NCBI GenBank assembly: GCA_003513495.1
Contig: DOPM01000046.1
Span: 150 to 64,149 of the forward strand
Reading direction: 5' to 3'
DNA length: 64,000 nt
DNA from: Desulfosporosinus sp.
GTDB taxonomy: Bacteria; Bacillota; Desulfitobacteriia; Desulfitobacteriales; Desulfitobacteriaceae
The notes beneath the pieces are model-generated. The model was not told the DNA's origin and searched no databases. It saw only the letters and a list, made by a program, of their open reading frames with translations. This document shows positions 1 to 8,361 of this stretch, one piece after another. The stretch's first letter is position 1. The number at the start of each line of letters is the position of its first letter. The position numbers were made by a program, and so were the translations under genes.

Positions 1-15
1 GCCAGGTAACAAGCG

Positions 16-43
16 AAAAACTACCTTTAATGAGGTAGTTTTT
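16..43 (+). terminator. Rho-independent terminator of an upstream gene outside the window
   Basis: An 11-bp stem (AAAAACTACCT pairing with AGGTAGTTTTT) with a short loop is followed by T-rich sequence. No gene starts to its left inside the window, so it probably ends transcription entering from before position 1. Confidence 0.6.
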
Positions 44-128
44 CTGCGTCTAATCATACTGTAAAATTGAGGTATCTTAGGCACGGGGTTCCACCTGTTC
101 GGGTCCACACTGCTGGAGAGTACTTTAT

Positions 129-736
129 ATGTCGCAGTGTGGTGAAAAGCTCGTCTATGATTTTAAACGAGGCTTGGATACAGAAGAATCCATCGGAATT
201 GGTGGTGGGATTGTACGTCATGGCATGACACCCAAACTAATTACGACACTTGCACTTAGTATGTACGGAATCTCACTTTTATTGGGAATCTATATCTGTG
301 CTACTTCGTCATGGTGGCTTGCTGCAGTGGGTTTAGTGTGTATGTCCATTGGCTACCTCTATACAGGTGGTCCACTGCCTATTTCATCGACTCCATTTGG
401 AAAACTGCTTTCGGGTTTATTATGGGTTTTTTAATCATTCTAATTGCTTTCTTTATTTAGACCGGCTACGTCTCGAATATAGCTGTTCTCGTTGCTATAC
501 CCAGTGGTATTTTAGTCGGCTTGATTAATCTGGGGAACAATCTCCGTGATCATGATGGAGATAAAGCAAATGGTCGCAAAACTCTTCCAATAGTACTAGG
601 ACCCAAAAACGCAATTTACTTCCTTGGGGTTATGTTTGCGTTCTCTTATCTATGGCTAGTTGGACTCGTCGTGATGGGAATCGTAACTCCCTGGATTCTC
701 TTAGCTTTCTTAAGTATGTCAAATGTACTAAGTTAA
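129..736 (+). pseudogene. Broken MenA/UbiA-type prenyltransferase
   Basis: Two open pieces (129-434 and 521-736) encode parts of one UbiA-superfamily prenyltransferase, the membrane enzymes that prenylate 1,4-dihydroxy-2-naphthoate in menaquinone synthesis. The first piece carries DFKRGLDTEES (family DxxRGxDT) and YTGGPLPI; the second carries NNLRDHDGDKANGRKTLP (family NxLRDxExDxxxGRxTL). Near 425 the reading frame shifts by one base, and the downstream frame then meets a TAG at 458-460 before continuing to 736. About 70 N-terminal and some C-terminal residues of a normal protein of about 290 aa are also missing. A frameshift, a nonsense codon and truncation at both ends make it non-functional. 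The assignment to MenA rather than another UbiA member is inference. Confidence 0.8.
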
Positions 737-806
737 GAAGGGAAAGACAGACGCATAGCGAATTAAAGTTGATGATTTAAAATCAAATCAAAAGGAGAAA
801 GTTCAA

Positions 807-1466
807 ATGCGTCTTCGAAAAAAAGGATGGGCTAAGCTAGAATTGGAAAAGGAACCCAAGGTAATTTTTTCATCTTTAGATCACAAAGGACAATGGAAAG
901 AGCTATTCGGCAATAGTGATCCAATCCACCTGGAATTGGGATGTGGACGAGGACGTTTTATCAACCAACTAGCTTTTACGAATACCAATATCAACTATAT
1001 TGCTCTTGATGTCTACGATGAACTGTTAGTTCATGTCTTAAGAAGAGCCAATGAAAACCAGCTGAATAATATCAGAGTTATTCCAATAAACATAAAGAAC
1101 ATCGGAGACCTCTTTGAACAAGATGAGATTGAGAAAATATACATTAACTTTTGTACACCATGGCCCAAGAAAAAACATCATAAAAGAAGGTTGACCCATC
1201 CGAATTTTCTTAGACTCTATCAAACCTTTTTAAAGGAAGACGCGGAAATATGGTTTAAAACGGATGATGATCTACTTTTTACAGATAGCCTAGAGTATTT
1301 CAAAGAGGCAGGTTTCAAGGAACTATATAGGACTTATGATTTACATCAGAGTGATTTCCAGGGAAATAGCATAACTGAATATGAAGAGAAGTTTAGCAGT
1401 CAAAGTATCAAAATAAAGTTCGTCAGAGTCAGAAATTCCAGTAATAGGGCTCGATATCATGTTTAA
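807..1466 (+). CDS. trmB: tRNA (guanine-N7-)-methyltransferase
   Basis: This 219-aa protein fits the TrmB family, SAM-dependent enzymes that methylate G46 in the tRNA variable loop. The SAM-binding motif LELGCGRGRF lies near residues 42-51, and the family-typical INFCTPWPKKKHHKRR (usually NFPDPWPKKRHxKRR) near residues 112-127, so Phe-Cys-Thr replaces the usual Phe-Pro-Asp. GNSITEYE near 190 is the conserved C-terminal TxYE element. The ribosome site AAAGGAGAAAG lies about 8 bases before the ATG. The neighbours are pseudogenes and a thioesterase, so there is no obvious operon. The altered Pro-Asp pair could weaken activity. Confidence 0.85.
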   Translation: MRLRKKGWAKLELEKEPKVIFSSLDHKGQWKELFGNSDPIHLELGCGRGRFINQLAFTNTNINYIALDVYDELLVHVLRRANENQLNNIRVIPINIKNIGDLFEQDEIEKIYINFCTPWPKKKHHKRRLTHPNFLRLYQTFLKEDAEIWFKTDDDLLFTDSLEYFKEAGFKELYRTYDLHQSDFQGNSITEYEEKFSSQSIKIKFVRVRNSSNRARYHV

Positions 1467-1806
1467 TATTTGTAATAAACTCTAATTGCTTAGATTCGAT
1501 AATGTATGATTCCCTCCCCACCCCATTATGATTAGAGGGCAGAGGAATGGAACTTCAAGTAATCTGTGAAATTATTGGAATGTCGGAGGAAGAAAGTCAA
1601 TTTTGATTCCTTATCATAAGCATCTGCTGCAGCAGGTGCTTTTCCACTTTAAGACCCTACCGAAAGGAGGAATTGGTTGTGTTCTGAAGAAATATATAAA
1701 ATTCGCCGCCTTTTTGTAGCAAGTAGTTAAGTTACAATACTGAAAAGGGAGATGTCTTAATAGCCAAAGCTGAAAAGGTTAATGTTTTAAAAGGAGAATT
1801 CAAATA
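1467..1806. other. Intergenic stretch with one hairpin
   Basis: This 340-base gap holds one clear inverted repeat at about 1618-1643 (AGCATCTGCTGCAGCAGGTGCT followed by TTT would exceed a plain quotation, so its arms are AGCATCTGCTG and CAGCAGGTGCT). It is a plausible terminator for trmB. The remainder is AT-rich; a ribosome site AAAAGGAG precedes the next gene. I see no further gene. Confidence 0.4.
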
Positions 1807-2250
1807 ATGTATTTAACAGATTATCCAGTCCAAGTGAGTAGATCAATTGCTGAAAGTGAGATGGGTGACGCTGGTCATGTGAAAAACACTTATTTTGTAA
1901 GATACTTCGAATGTGCTCGGATCCAATATCTTCAAAGAATTGGACTCAATGTCCTGATGACAAAGACGGGCATAGGTGTAATAGTAGCTCAAACGATTTG
2001 TAAATATCTTAAGCCATTGGTGTATCCAGATCATATAACTGTAGGTGCGAAAGTTAAGTCAACAGGTAAATCAAGCTTTGTCTTGGAGTACTCAATCGTT
2101 AGCGTAAAAAATGGGCTATCGGCTACTGGGGAAGAAGTTATCGTCATATATGACTATAATAATGCAAAGAAAACATATTTACCCTTAGTCATTAAAGAAG
2201 AAATTGAACGTATAGAGAGAAAACCGCGCCTCGATAGCGAAATCTCTTAA
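1807..2250 (+). CDS. Hot-dog fold acyl-CoA thioesterase (YbgC/4-HBT type)
   Basis: The 147-aa product resembles the 4-hydroxybenzoyl-CoA thioesterase/YbgC family of small homo-oligomeric hot-dog proteins that hydrolyse acyl-CoA thioesters. The active-site loop and start of the central helix read DAGHVKNTYFVRYFECAR near residues 22-39, matching the family pattern D-x-GHVNN-x-Y-x(3)-E. The catalytic Asp is at the expected place. A beta-strand-rich remainder and a length near 140 aa also fit. AAAAGGAG lies 9 bases before the ATG. The gene stands alone between an intergenic hairpin and a pseudogene, so its physiological substrate cannot be inferred. Confidence 0.75.
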   Translation: MYLTDYPVQVSRSIAESEMGDAGHVKNTYFVRYFECARIQYLQRIGLNVLMTKTGIGVIVAQTICKYLKPLVYPDHITVGAKVKSTGKSSFVLEYSIVSVKNGLSATGEEVIVIYDYNNAKKTYLPLVIKEEIERIERKPRLDSEIS

Positions 2251-2295
2251 GAGAGTGACATTGATGTCATTAAGCGAGTGGGAAATCAGGTTTTT

Positions 2296-2940
2296 ATGTA
2301 TCAAAAAGATTATATTATGAAAATGATTGAGCAATTATCATAGCCGTAGCAGCTCTTCTTGGCTCAAAATCTAAGACTAAAATTGGAGAATGTCATCAAA
2401 TGCTTAATGAATCACTTTATGATTTAATAGGTATGAGTGAAGAAACAATACTCAGGCTTTCTTATAAAGATGTGATTAGTATTTAGTGGTGGTAAAGAAA
2501 TTAATATAGAAAAGTGTTTTGTTCTTGCCGAAATGTTGAAGCTGAAAGCGGATGTCTCTAAGAGTGATCCAGACCGAAGGTTCGCCTTATATCTTAAAAG
2601 TCTCAATATCTTTATTGAAGTATCTTTAAGTCAAAGCGTAAATTTCTAAAATAAATCCCAAATCATTAATGAAATCATCAGTGTAATAAAACAATATAAG
2701 CTTCCGATGGAAAGTAATCTATTGATTTTTCGGTTCTTTGAAATAAATGGTCAATACGATAAGGCAAAAGATGTGCTCTTCGAAATGATAAAGACAAATA
2801 AGGATGACATAGTCAATGAAGGCTTCACCTTTTATCATAGGCTAAAAATGAAGCCTCCCGTAGAGTTAGAGAATGGAAACCTACCATTGGATGAGGTAAT
2901 CGAAGGCTTGAAGGTTTATCAAAATCTACTAAGCCATTAA
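2296..2940 (+). pseudogene. Broken DUF6483-like gene
   Basis: Reading across frames gives a continuous protein-like sequence that starts MYQKDYIMKMIEQLS at 2296. It shifts frame near 2340 to continue IAVAALLGSKSK, shifts again near 2484, meets an in-frame TAA at 2647-2649, and then runs open from 2650 to 2940 (last part from the ATG at 2707, 77 aa). The opening resembles DUF6483 proteins (YxQDYIxRxIEQ), a family of unknown function common in clostridia; the family name is from memory. Two frameshifts and one stop show decay. The 77-aa 3-prime open frame is therefore probably not an independent gene. Confidence 0.7.
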
Positions 2941-3140
2941 GTTTAAAAGCTGTAATTGTTTTATGTTATCGTCGTGGATATTGACAGATTTTGATTGCTT
3001 GCTGAATAATAGCAACGTATGATTTTGGCAATAATCCTCCATAATAGAAGAGAACCACTCATATTATCCAATGACCTTGATTTAGATTAGGTAGTGGACA
3101 GCGAGGAAGGTTTCTTGACTTAGAGAAGGGGGTTTCACGG

Positions 3141-3836
3141 GTGCTTTCTAATGAAACGGCTTCACCTGAAGATGATAAGAATATTGCATTATCCAACTTA
3201 AAAGAATTAGGACAAATTCAAATTCCAAGTGCCACAGAACGAATCTATTGTTTACCGATTATAGGACAAATCGAGGGACATCAAATCCTGCCGGCCCAAT
3301 CCAAGACGACCAAATATGAGCATATCATCCCACAACTGTTAGCGGTTGAGCAAAACCCCAATACTGAAGGAATTCTTGTTATTTTAAATACTGCGGGTGG
3401 GGATGTAGAAGCAGGATTAGCGATTGCTGAAATGCTCAGTAGTTTGAGCAAGCCTTCTGTATCCTTGGTTCTTGGCGGCGGCCATAGTATTGGAATTCCT
3501 ATTGCCGTTAGTTGTACAAAAAGCTTCATTGCGCCGACCGGGACCATGACCGTTCACCCGATTCGATATACTGGATTAGTGATCAATGGTCATCAACAGT
3601 TTGATTATTTACGTAAAATGCAAGAGAGAATTAATCAATTCATTTATTCTCATTCAAAAATTACTCCGGAAAAGTTGGAACAGTTTATGTTTACTACTGG
3701 AGAATTGGCTCAAGATATAGGAACTATCCTAATTGGAAATGAAGCGGTGGAAGCTGGGTTAATACAAGCTGTTGGGGGAGTCAGGGAAGCCTTTAAAGAA
3801 CTCAATAGCTTGATTCCTTCGAGATCTGAGGAGTGA
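3141..3836 (+). CDS. tepA: ClpP/crotonase-fold translocation-enhancing protein TepA
   Basis: This 231-aa protein (GTG start) belongs to the ClpP-like SDH/TepA group, cytoplasmic serine-peptidase-fold proteins whose Bacillus member (YmfB/TepA) was linked to protein export. Visible ClpP-like elements are LNTAGGDVEAGLAIAE near residues 86-101, the nucleophile-elbow region GGGHSIGIPIAVSC near 112-125 with Ser in GHSIG, and HPIRYTG near 139-145. In Bacillus subtilis tepA directly precedes spoIIIE; here ftsK/spoIIIE lies 12 kb away beyond an accessory block. The hairpin at 3871-3895 ends the gene. Confidence 0.85.
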   Translation: MLSNETASPEDDKNIALSNLKELGQIQIPSATERIYCLPIIGQIEGHQILPAQSKTTKYEHIIPQLLAVEQNPNTEGILVILNTAGGDVEAGLAIAEMLSSLSKPSVSLVLGGGHSIGIPIAVSCTKSFIAPTGTMTVHPIRYTGLVINGHQQFDYLRKMQERINQFIYSHSKITPEKLEQFMFTTGELAQDIGTILIGNEAVEAGLIQAVGGVREAFKELNSLIPSRSEE

Positions 3837-3867
3837 AGCTTTAAAAATTATACTCTCTGATTAGTAC

Positions 3868-3924
3868 GTGAAAAGCAGCGAAAGCTGCTTTTTTAACGTA
3901 TTTTTCGGAACAAAACGGGAATAT
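3868..3924 (+). repeat. Left copy of island-flanking direct repeat
   Basis: These 57 bases recur as 56 bases at 15944-15999 in the same orientation, with three substitutions and one missing T. The repeat includes the tepA terminator hairpin and ends in GGGAATAT. Both copies are followed a few bases later by TGGAATTTA, so the similarity may extend slightly further. Confidence 0.9.
3871..3895 (+). terminator. tepA rho-independent terminator
   Basis: The stem AAAAGCAGC/GCTGCTTTT has a GAAA loop and is followed by a run of T. It lies 35 bases after tepA. Confidence 0.85.
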
Positions 3925-3977
3925 GAATGGAATTTATCAGAAAAGGAGATGAATCTATCAAAAGAAATGCAAATACA

Positions 3978-4006
3978 TTGACAATGAAATGGAATTAAAT
4001 TAACAT
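3978..4006 (+). promoter_or_regulatory. Promoter of tetR
   Basis: TTGACA at 3978-3983 and TAACAT at 4001-4006 are separated by 17 bases. The expected start point falls just before the dyad at 4019-4034. Confidence 0.55.
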
Positions 4007-4018
4007 TAAGTTATTAGG

Positions 4019-4034
4019 TCAGCCGACCGACTGA
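4019..4034. promoter_or_regulatory. Candidate TetR operator, site 1
   Basis: TCAGCCG-AC-CGACTGA is a near-perfect dyad with one mismatch. It lies directly downstream of the predicted tetR start point, which suggests autorepression. A related dyad lies at 4642-4657 after the gene. Confidence 0.55.
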
Positions 4035-4048
4035 TGTGGGGTGGAAAA

Positions 4049-4621
4049 GTGATTAATGAAGAAGACATCCAACAAATTAATACACGACAAAGTATACTTG
4101 ATGCAGCTAGTAAATTGATTGCACAGAAGGGTGTCAAAAATACTAGTTTGGCAGATATCTCAAAAGAAGTTGGAATAAGCAAAGGAACATTATATTACTA
4201 TTATTCGAATAAGAATGATATTATCTATGACATTGCAGATATTCATCTTAAACAAATGACTGAAGAACTATTGGCTTGGATAGATAATATAGAGCATAAC
4301 ACTCCACCGGAGGAAATATTAAGGGTAGTATTCGAGAGAATATCAACTGCAGAAACAAGAGGTAAGCTACATCTATATCTCGTTGGCGATGCGGTAACAA
4401 GTAATGAACCTCTTAAACAACGCTTTAGGGAAAAATATGGGGAGTGGCGAATGACACTAGAAAATGGGCTCAGAAAGGTGTTGAAAAAAGGAACGGTCGA
4501 TTATGAAATACTATCCCATATAATACTGGCGGCACTTGATGGTTTCACAATCCAGTGGAGGCTGGGTGTAGATATAATTCCAATTGACGGGATTGCCAAC
4601 TTTATTGCTAAGGTTGAATAA
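4049..4621 (+). CDS. TetR/AcrR-family repressor
   Basis: This one-domain regulator of about 190 aa has an N-terminal helix-turn-helix, ILDAASKLIAQKGVKNTSL then ISKEVGISKGTLYYYY, covering roughly residues 15-60, and a helical C-terminal ligand domain. GTG 4049 is preferred because GGGGTGG lies just upstream. The in-frame ATG at 4034 has no ribosome site and overlaps the operator-like dyad. Dyads before (4019) and after (4642) the gene suggest control of itself and of the downstream Fe-ADH/AOR/moaD genes. The ligand is unknown. Confidence 0.85.
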   Translation: MINEEDIQQINTRQSILDAASKLIAQKGVKNTSLADISKEVGISKGTLYYYYSNKNDIIYDIADIHLKQMTEELLAWIDNIEHNTPPEEILRVVFERISTAETRGKLHLYLVGDAVTSNEPLKQRFREKYGEWRMTLENGLRKVLKKGTVDYEILSHIILAALDGFTIQWRLGVDIIPIDGIANFIAKVE

Positions 4622-4641
4622 TAATTTTTAAGCCTTATCGG

Positions 4642-4657
4642 CCGGTTGGACGACTGG
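4642..4657. promoter_or_regulatory. Candidate TetR operator, site 2
   Basis: CCGGTTG-GA-CGACTGG resembles site 1 in the half-site CGACTG. It stands about 325 bases before the Fe-ADH gene, where it could control that operon. Confidence 0.45.
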
Positions 4658-4764
4658 TCGATTTACAAACGTTAGGTGGAGGGAGGCGACTGTCCGAACA
4701 TTTTTGTCAATATCTTGAAAGATTATGAGAAGATAAAGGCACGATTAATTGATGTGATTGCTTA

Positions 4765-4975
4765 GAGAACTCGTTCACCTAATGCTAAACATCAAACTTC
4801 GCGTGACGAAAGCTTCTGGTCGATGGTTTCGCCGAGCTGCTCTATCCCAAAAGGAACCCTTTGCGATGAAGAAGGACTTTACCCCCACCGAAGCAGGTAC
4901 TGTAGCCCCTCCCACTTGAAATAGTGGAAGCCTTGGGATTGGATAGGAGTTCCAACTCAAAATCGAAAGAAGGCG
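4765..4975 (+). ncRNA. Candidate structured RNA upstream of the Fe-ADH/AOR operon
   Basis: This stretch between tetR and the Fe-ADH gene is richer in G/C blocks and paired segments than its surroundings. TATCCCAA (4843-4850) can pair with TTGGGATT (4933-4940). CCACT/AGTGG (4912-4916 with 4923-4927) forms a hairpin with a 6-base loop. AAAGG/CCTTT closes a small hairpin near 4850-4862. The opening resembles a second copy near 11434. No coding frame on the plus strand fits. Two readings are possible: a mobile HEARO/omega-RNA-type element without its protein, or a regulatory leader such as a Moco/Tuco-type riboswitch, which would suit the downstream AOR. I cannot decide between them by eye. Confidence 0.5.
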
Positions 4976-4981
4976 TTTATA

Positions 4982-6181
4982 ATGTACAAATTGTATTGCA
5001 GGATTTATCAAAGTGTTTTCAAAGTATTCGCTTATATCCTGCCCTGGCGTAAGCCAGAGGTTATACAGGGAGAGAACAGCTTAAATAAGCTACCGAAGCT
5101 AATAAAAAGTAAGCATGTAGATAGCGTCTTGATAGTAACGGATAAAACGATTGTAGCCCTTGGACTTATGGAGGGATTATTTGAAGGTTTAAGTGATGCG
5201 GGTGTAGACTTTGTTGTGTATGACCAAACCGTTCCGAACCCAACCATTGATAACATTGAGGATGCGTTGCAGATGTACAAAGCAAACAACTGTACAGGTA
5301 TAGTTGCTTTTGGCGGCGGCTCTCCGATTGATTGTGCAAAGGGTGTAGGTGCACGTGTAGCAAGACCCAAAAAGAGTATTTCTAAGATGAAGGGGGTATT
5401 TAAGGTTTTGAAAAGAATCCCTCCTTTATTTGCTATTCCAACCACTTCCGGTACAGGGAGTGAAACCACAATTGCTGCGGTTATAACCGACAGTAGAACC
5501 CATGAAAAGTATGCAATCAATGACACTTCACTAGTTCCACAGTATGCGGTACTTGACCCGGTGCTTACTGTTAATTTGCCACCGCATATTACTGCAACCA
5601 CCGGGATTGATGCTTTGACACATGCCGTCGAGGCTTATATTGGTAGAAGTAACACAACAGAGACAAAACAGTACGGTAGAGATGCGGTAAAGTTAATTTT
5701 TGAAAACATCTTTGAGGCATATTCCAACGGCAAAAACCTTGTAGCACGTAAGAATATGCAAGAAGCATCATTTTTGGCCGGTCTTGCATTTACACGTGCC
5801 TATGTTGGTTATGTACATGCGATTGCTCATACTCTGGGGGGATTTTACTCAGTTCCTCACGGCCTAGCTAATGCCATCATCCTGCCCTATGTTTTAGAGT
5901 ATTATGGTAAATCAGCACACAAATCTTTAGCAGAACTTGCTGATGTAGTTGGTCTAAGTTTACCAGGGGACACAAGTGAACAAAAGGCCATAAAGTTTAA
6001 TGAAGCTATTAAAAGGCTCAACGAAAGTATGGGGATTCCCAATAAAGTGCAAGGGATAATTAAAAGTGATATTCCTTTGATGGTAGAACGTGCTTTGGCC
6101 GAAAGCAACCCACTTTACCCAGTGCCAAAGATAATGTCCAAAAAGGATATAAATAATATTTATCATATTATTAAGGAGTAG
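4982..6181 (+). CDS. Iron-containing (group III) alcohol dehydrogenase
   Basis: The 399-aa protein is an Fe-ADH, an NAD(P)-dependent alcohol/aldehyde oxidoreductase with a single metal ion. The nucleotide-binding GGGSPID lies near residue 112, PTTSGTGSE near 156, and the metal-binding DALTHAVEAY and HAIAHTLGGFYSVPHG supply the Asp and His ligands. It is 6 bases upstream of the AOR gene, so the two are probably co-transcribed. The pairing suggests interconversion of alcohol, aldehyde and acid, with the ADH and AOR sharing the aldehyde. The N-terminal MYKLYCRIYQSVFK extension is typical of YqhD/BDH-like members. The substrate is unknown. Confidence 0.9.
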   Translation: MYKLYCRIYQSVFKVFAYILPWRKPEVIQGENSLNKLPKLIKSKHVDSVLIVTDKTIVALGLMEGLFEGLSDAGVDFVVYDQTVPNPTIDNIEDALQMYKANNCTGIVAFGGGSPIDCAKGVGARVARPKKSISKMKGVFKVLKRIPPLFAIPTTSGTGSETTIAAVITDSRTHEKYAINDTSLVPQYAVLDPVLTVNLPPHITATTGIDALTHAVEAYIGRSNTTETKQYGRDAVKLIFENIFEAYSNGKNLVARKNMQEASFLAGLAFTRAYVGYVHAIAHTLGGFYSVPHGLANAIILPYVLEYYGKSAHKSLAELADVVGLSLPGDTSEQKAIKFNEAIKRLNESMGIPNKVQGIIKSDIPLMVERALAESNPLYPVPKIMSKKDINNIYHIIKE

Positions 6182-6187
6182 GTAATT

Positions 6188-8086
6188 ATGTTTGGTTATG
6201 CTGGGAAAATCGCTAAGATCAATCTGAGTACTGGGACAGTGGGGGACTATACCATATCGGATAAGGATCGTGAAATGTTCTTAGGAGGCAAAACGCTGGC
6301 TGCAAAGATCATTTATGATTCTTTTAAGAGTAAAGTGGAAGCTTTTTCTGAAGAGAATATTATAGTGATCACTACCTCTCCCCTTGCCAGTTCAACATCC
6401 CCATGTTCATCAAGGTTTAACGTCTCTACAATTTCCCCTCTGACAGGCCTTTTAGTGTCTTCAAATTGTGGTGGAAGCTTTGGATTGCATCTTAAGCGTG
6501 CTGGTTACGATGGACTTGTTATTTGTGGAAAAAGCAAAGAAAAGGTATATGTTGAGATTACGACTGAAGATATTTCAATCAGAAATGCGACACATTTGTG
6601 GGGCAAAAATACTAGTGAGGTACAAGACCTGTTAGGTGGTAAAAACATAGGTAAGTTTGTTATAGGTATTGGCGGAGAAAATATAGTCAGGTATGCTGCA
6701 GTTATTAGTGAGGAACGGGCAGCGGGGCGTGGCGGAGTTGGTGCTGTGTTTGGTTTCAAGAACCTTAAAGGTATTATCGCTAGTGGAAAAGAGAGTACTG
6801 AGACGTTCGATAAACAAAATTTTAAAAATCACAACCTTAATTGGATAAAGTCCTTGAAAAAACACATACTTACAGGCCAGCAGTTACCAAAGCTTGGAAC
6901 TGCATCACTTGTAAGTATGATGAATTATCGCAACCAATTTGCTACCAAGAATTATTCTAGGGGGAGTTATCATGACTTTGAAAGGATTAATGGCGAAACA
7001 TTAAGGCAAGATCACCTAATCAAGAACAAAGGCTGTGTAACTTGCCCAATTCAATGTGGCAGGGTAGTTAAAGCCTATGGTAAAGAGGTTAAAGGACCTG
7101 AGTTAGAAACATTAGGCTTGCTTGGCAGCAATTTGCTTAACAATGATATGCAAAGCATCATAAACCTCAATCATCTTTGCGACGAGTATGGAATTGATAC
7201 CATTAGCTTTGGCAGTACGGTTGGTTTTGCAATGGAGCTAAATGAAAAAGGTTTATGGAAGAATGGTTTGACCTTTGGCGATTGCTCACGACTGGAGGAA
7301 TTAGTTAAAAAAGTAGCAACCCGCGAGGGAATTGGGAATGAATTGGCAGAAGGAACAAAACGTATTGCTGCCAAATATGGTGGCAGGGATTTCGCAATGA
7401 ATGTAAAAGGACTTGAAATTGCTGCTTATGAGCCACGTGCAGCACAGGGAATGGGATTAGGGTATGCAACGTCAAACAGAGGTGGGTGTCACTTAAATGG
7501 AGGTTACCTTGTTGTGCTCGAAGGGCTGGGACTAAATGTTAGTGGAAGGATTGCCAGAGGAAAAGCGGCCTATACCATCTTCTTTCAAGATTTGATGGAA
7601 GCAGTATCAGCTGGTGGAACGTGCCTATTTACTACCTATTCCTTACTCCCTCAGGTGTTGATAAATAATCCTAATAAAAGTCTGGTAAGGTTTATTAACA
7701 GAGTTATACCTTATTATGGCTGGTTGGTGGGCTTTTTGCATAACAACGCTTGGTTAATGAGCTTTAACCTGAAGGGTGTACTGCCACATCCAGCGTCACT
7801 TAGACTAGTGACAGGCCTTAAGGTGACTATCGGGAGTTTCCTGAAGACAGGCGAACGGGGTTATAATCTTGAAAGGATTATCAACATTAGACAAGGACTG
7901 AAGAGTAGTGATGATACCCTGCCTAAGAGACTTACAAGTGAGCTTCAAAGGGCAGATGACCCGGATAGTAAGGTGAAACTAGAAGTAATGATTCAGGATT
8001 ACTACAAAATCAGAGGCTGGGATGAACAGGGTGTGCCAACGAAACGTAGGCTTAAAAAACTGGGTTTAGAAGGGTATAGTCTATGA
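6188..8086 (+). CDS. Aldehyde ferredoxin oxidoreductase
   Basis: This 632-aa protein matches the AOR family, tungsten (or molybdenum) bis-pterin enzymes that oxidise aldehydes to acids with ferredoxin, or run in reverse. It begins with the typical FGYAGKIAKINLSTG. FeS ligands CVTCPIQC lie near residues 282-289, with a later Cys in GGTCLFTTY. Pterin-site segments include ERAAGRGGVGAVFG near 178 and EPRAAQGMGLGYATS near 417. It overlaps the next gene by 4 bases (ATGA), which indicates translational coupling to the MoaD-like protein, as found for other AOR operons. TAAGGAG precedes the start. Confidence 0.92.
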   Translation: MFGYAGKIAKINLSTGTVGDYTISDKDREMFLGGKTLAAKIIYDSFKSKVEAFSEENIIVITTSPLASSTSPCSSRFNVSTISPLTGLLVSSNCGGSFGLHLKRAGYDGLVICGKSKEKVYVEITTEDISIRNATHLWGKNTSEVQDLLGGKNIGKFVIGIGGENIVRYAAVISEERAAGRGGVGAVFGFKNLKGIIASGKESTETFDKQNFKNHNLNWIKSLKKHILTGQQLPKLGTASLVSMMNYRNQFATKNYSRGSYHDFERINGETLRQDHLIKNKGCVTCPIQCGRVVKAYGKEVKGPELETLGLLGSNLLNNDMQSIINLNHLCDEYGIDTISFGSTVGFAMELNEKGLWKNGLTFGDCSRLEELVKKVATREGIGNELAEGTKRIAAKYGGRDFAMNVKGLEIAAYEPRAAQGMGLGYATSNRGGCHLNGGYLVVLEGLGLNVSGRIARGKAAYTIFFQDLMEAVSAGGTCLFTTYSLLPQVLINNPNKSLVRFINRVIPYYGWLVGFLHNNAWLMSFNLKGVLPHPASLRLVTGLKVTIGSFLKTGERGYNLERIINIRQGLKSSDDTLPKRLTSELQRADDPDSKVKLEVMIQDYYKIRGWDEQGVPTKRRLKKLGLEGYSL

Positions 8087-8331
8087 TTACTGTTAAGTTT
8101 TTTGGCCTGATCAGTGTTGACTCTAATATAAGGCAACTGCTTGTAAAAGAAGGTACAGTAAGAGAGGTTTTAAATGAGGTCGTACAGAGCTGTCCTAATA
8201 TTTCAGAACAGTTACTGACACAGGCAATTATGTTTCTCAATAATCAGCACATCACTGGAAAAAAACGCTTTTCTGTCGTACTCAAGGAAGGAGATGAGTT
8301 GGCTTTACTTAGTCCTTCAAGCGGGGGATAA
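8083..8331 (+). CDS. MoaD/ThiS-family sulfur carrier
   Basis: This 82-aa beta-grasp protein ends in Ser-Gly-Gly, the tail that is adenylated and thiocarboxylated in MoaD. The body VKFFGLISVDSNIRQLLV fits MoaD. MoaD donates sulfur for the dithiolene of molybdopterin, the precursor of the W/Mo-bis-pterin in AOR. The start codon overlaps the AOR stop, so the carrier is made together with the apo-enzyme it probably serves. It may be dedicated to AOR rather than to general Moco synthesis; that is inference. Confidence 0.85.
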   Translation: MITVKFFGLISVDSNIRQLLVKEGTVREVLNEVVQSCPNISEQLLTQAIMFLNNQHITGKKRFSVVLKEGDELALLSPSSGG

Positions 8332-8361
8332 TGTGGGACTTTTCTAGAACTCGCAAAAGTT

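Noticed and set aside
458..460. TAG in the MenA-like gene as a pyrrolysine codon
   Set aside because: Some relatives use pyrrolysine, but a frameshift just upstream and truncated ends show plain decay, and no pyl gene is in the window.
2707..2940. Independent 77-aa gene
   Set aside because: Its frame continues upstream past a TAA into related coding text, so it is the tail of the DUF6483-like pseudogene.
4775..5011. Minus-strand 78-codon frame over the structured RNA
   Set aside because: It runs into the Fe-ADH gene and follows the paired segments of the RNA candidate; the RNA reading explains the sequence better.
5032..5601. 189-codon minus-strand frame within the Fe-ADH gene
   Set aside because: It is antisense to a well-supported Fe-ADH and has no protein-like features.
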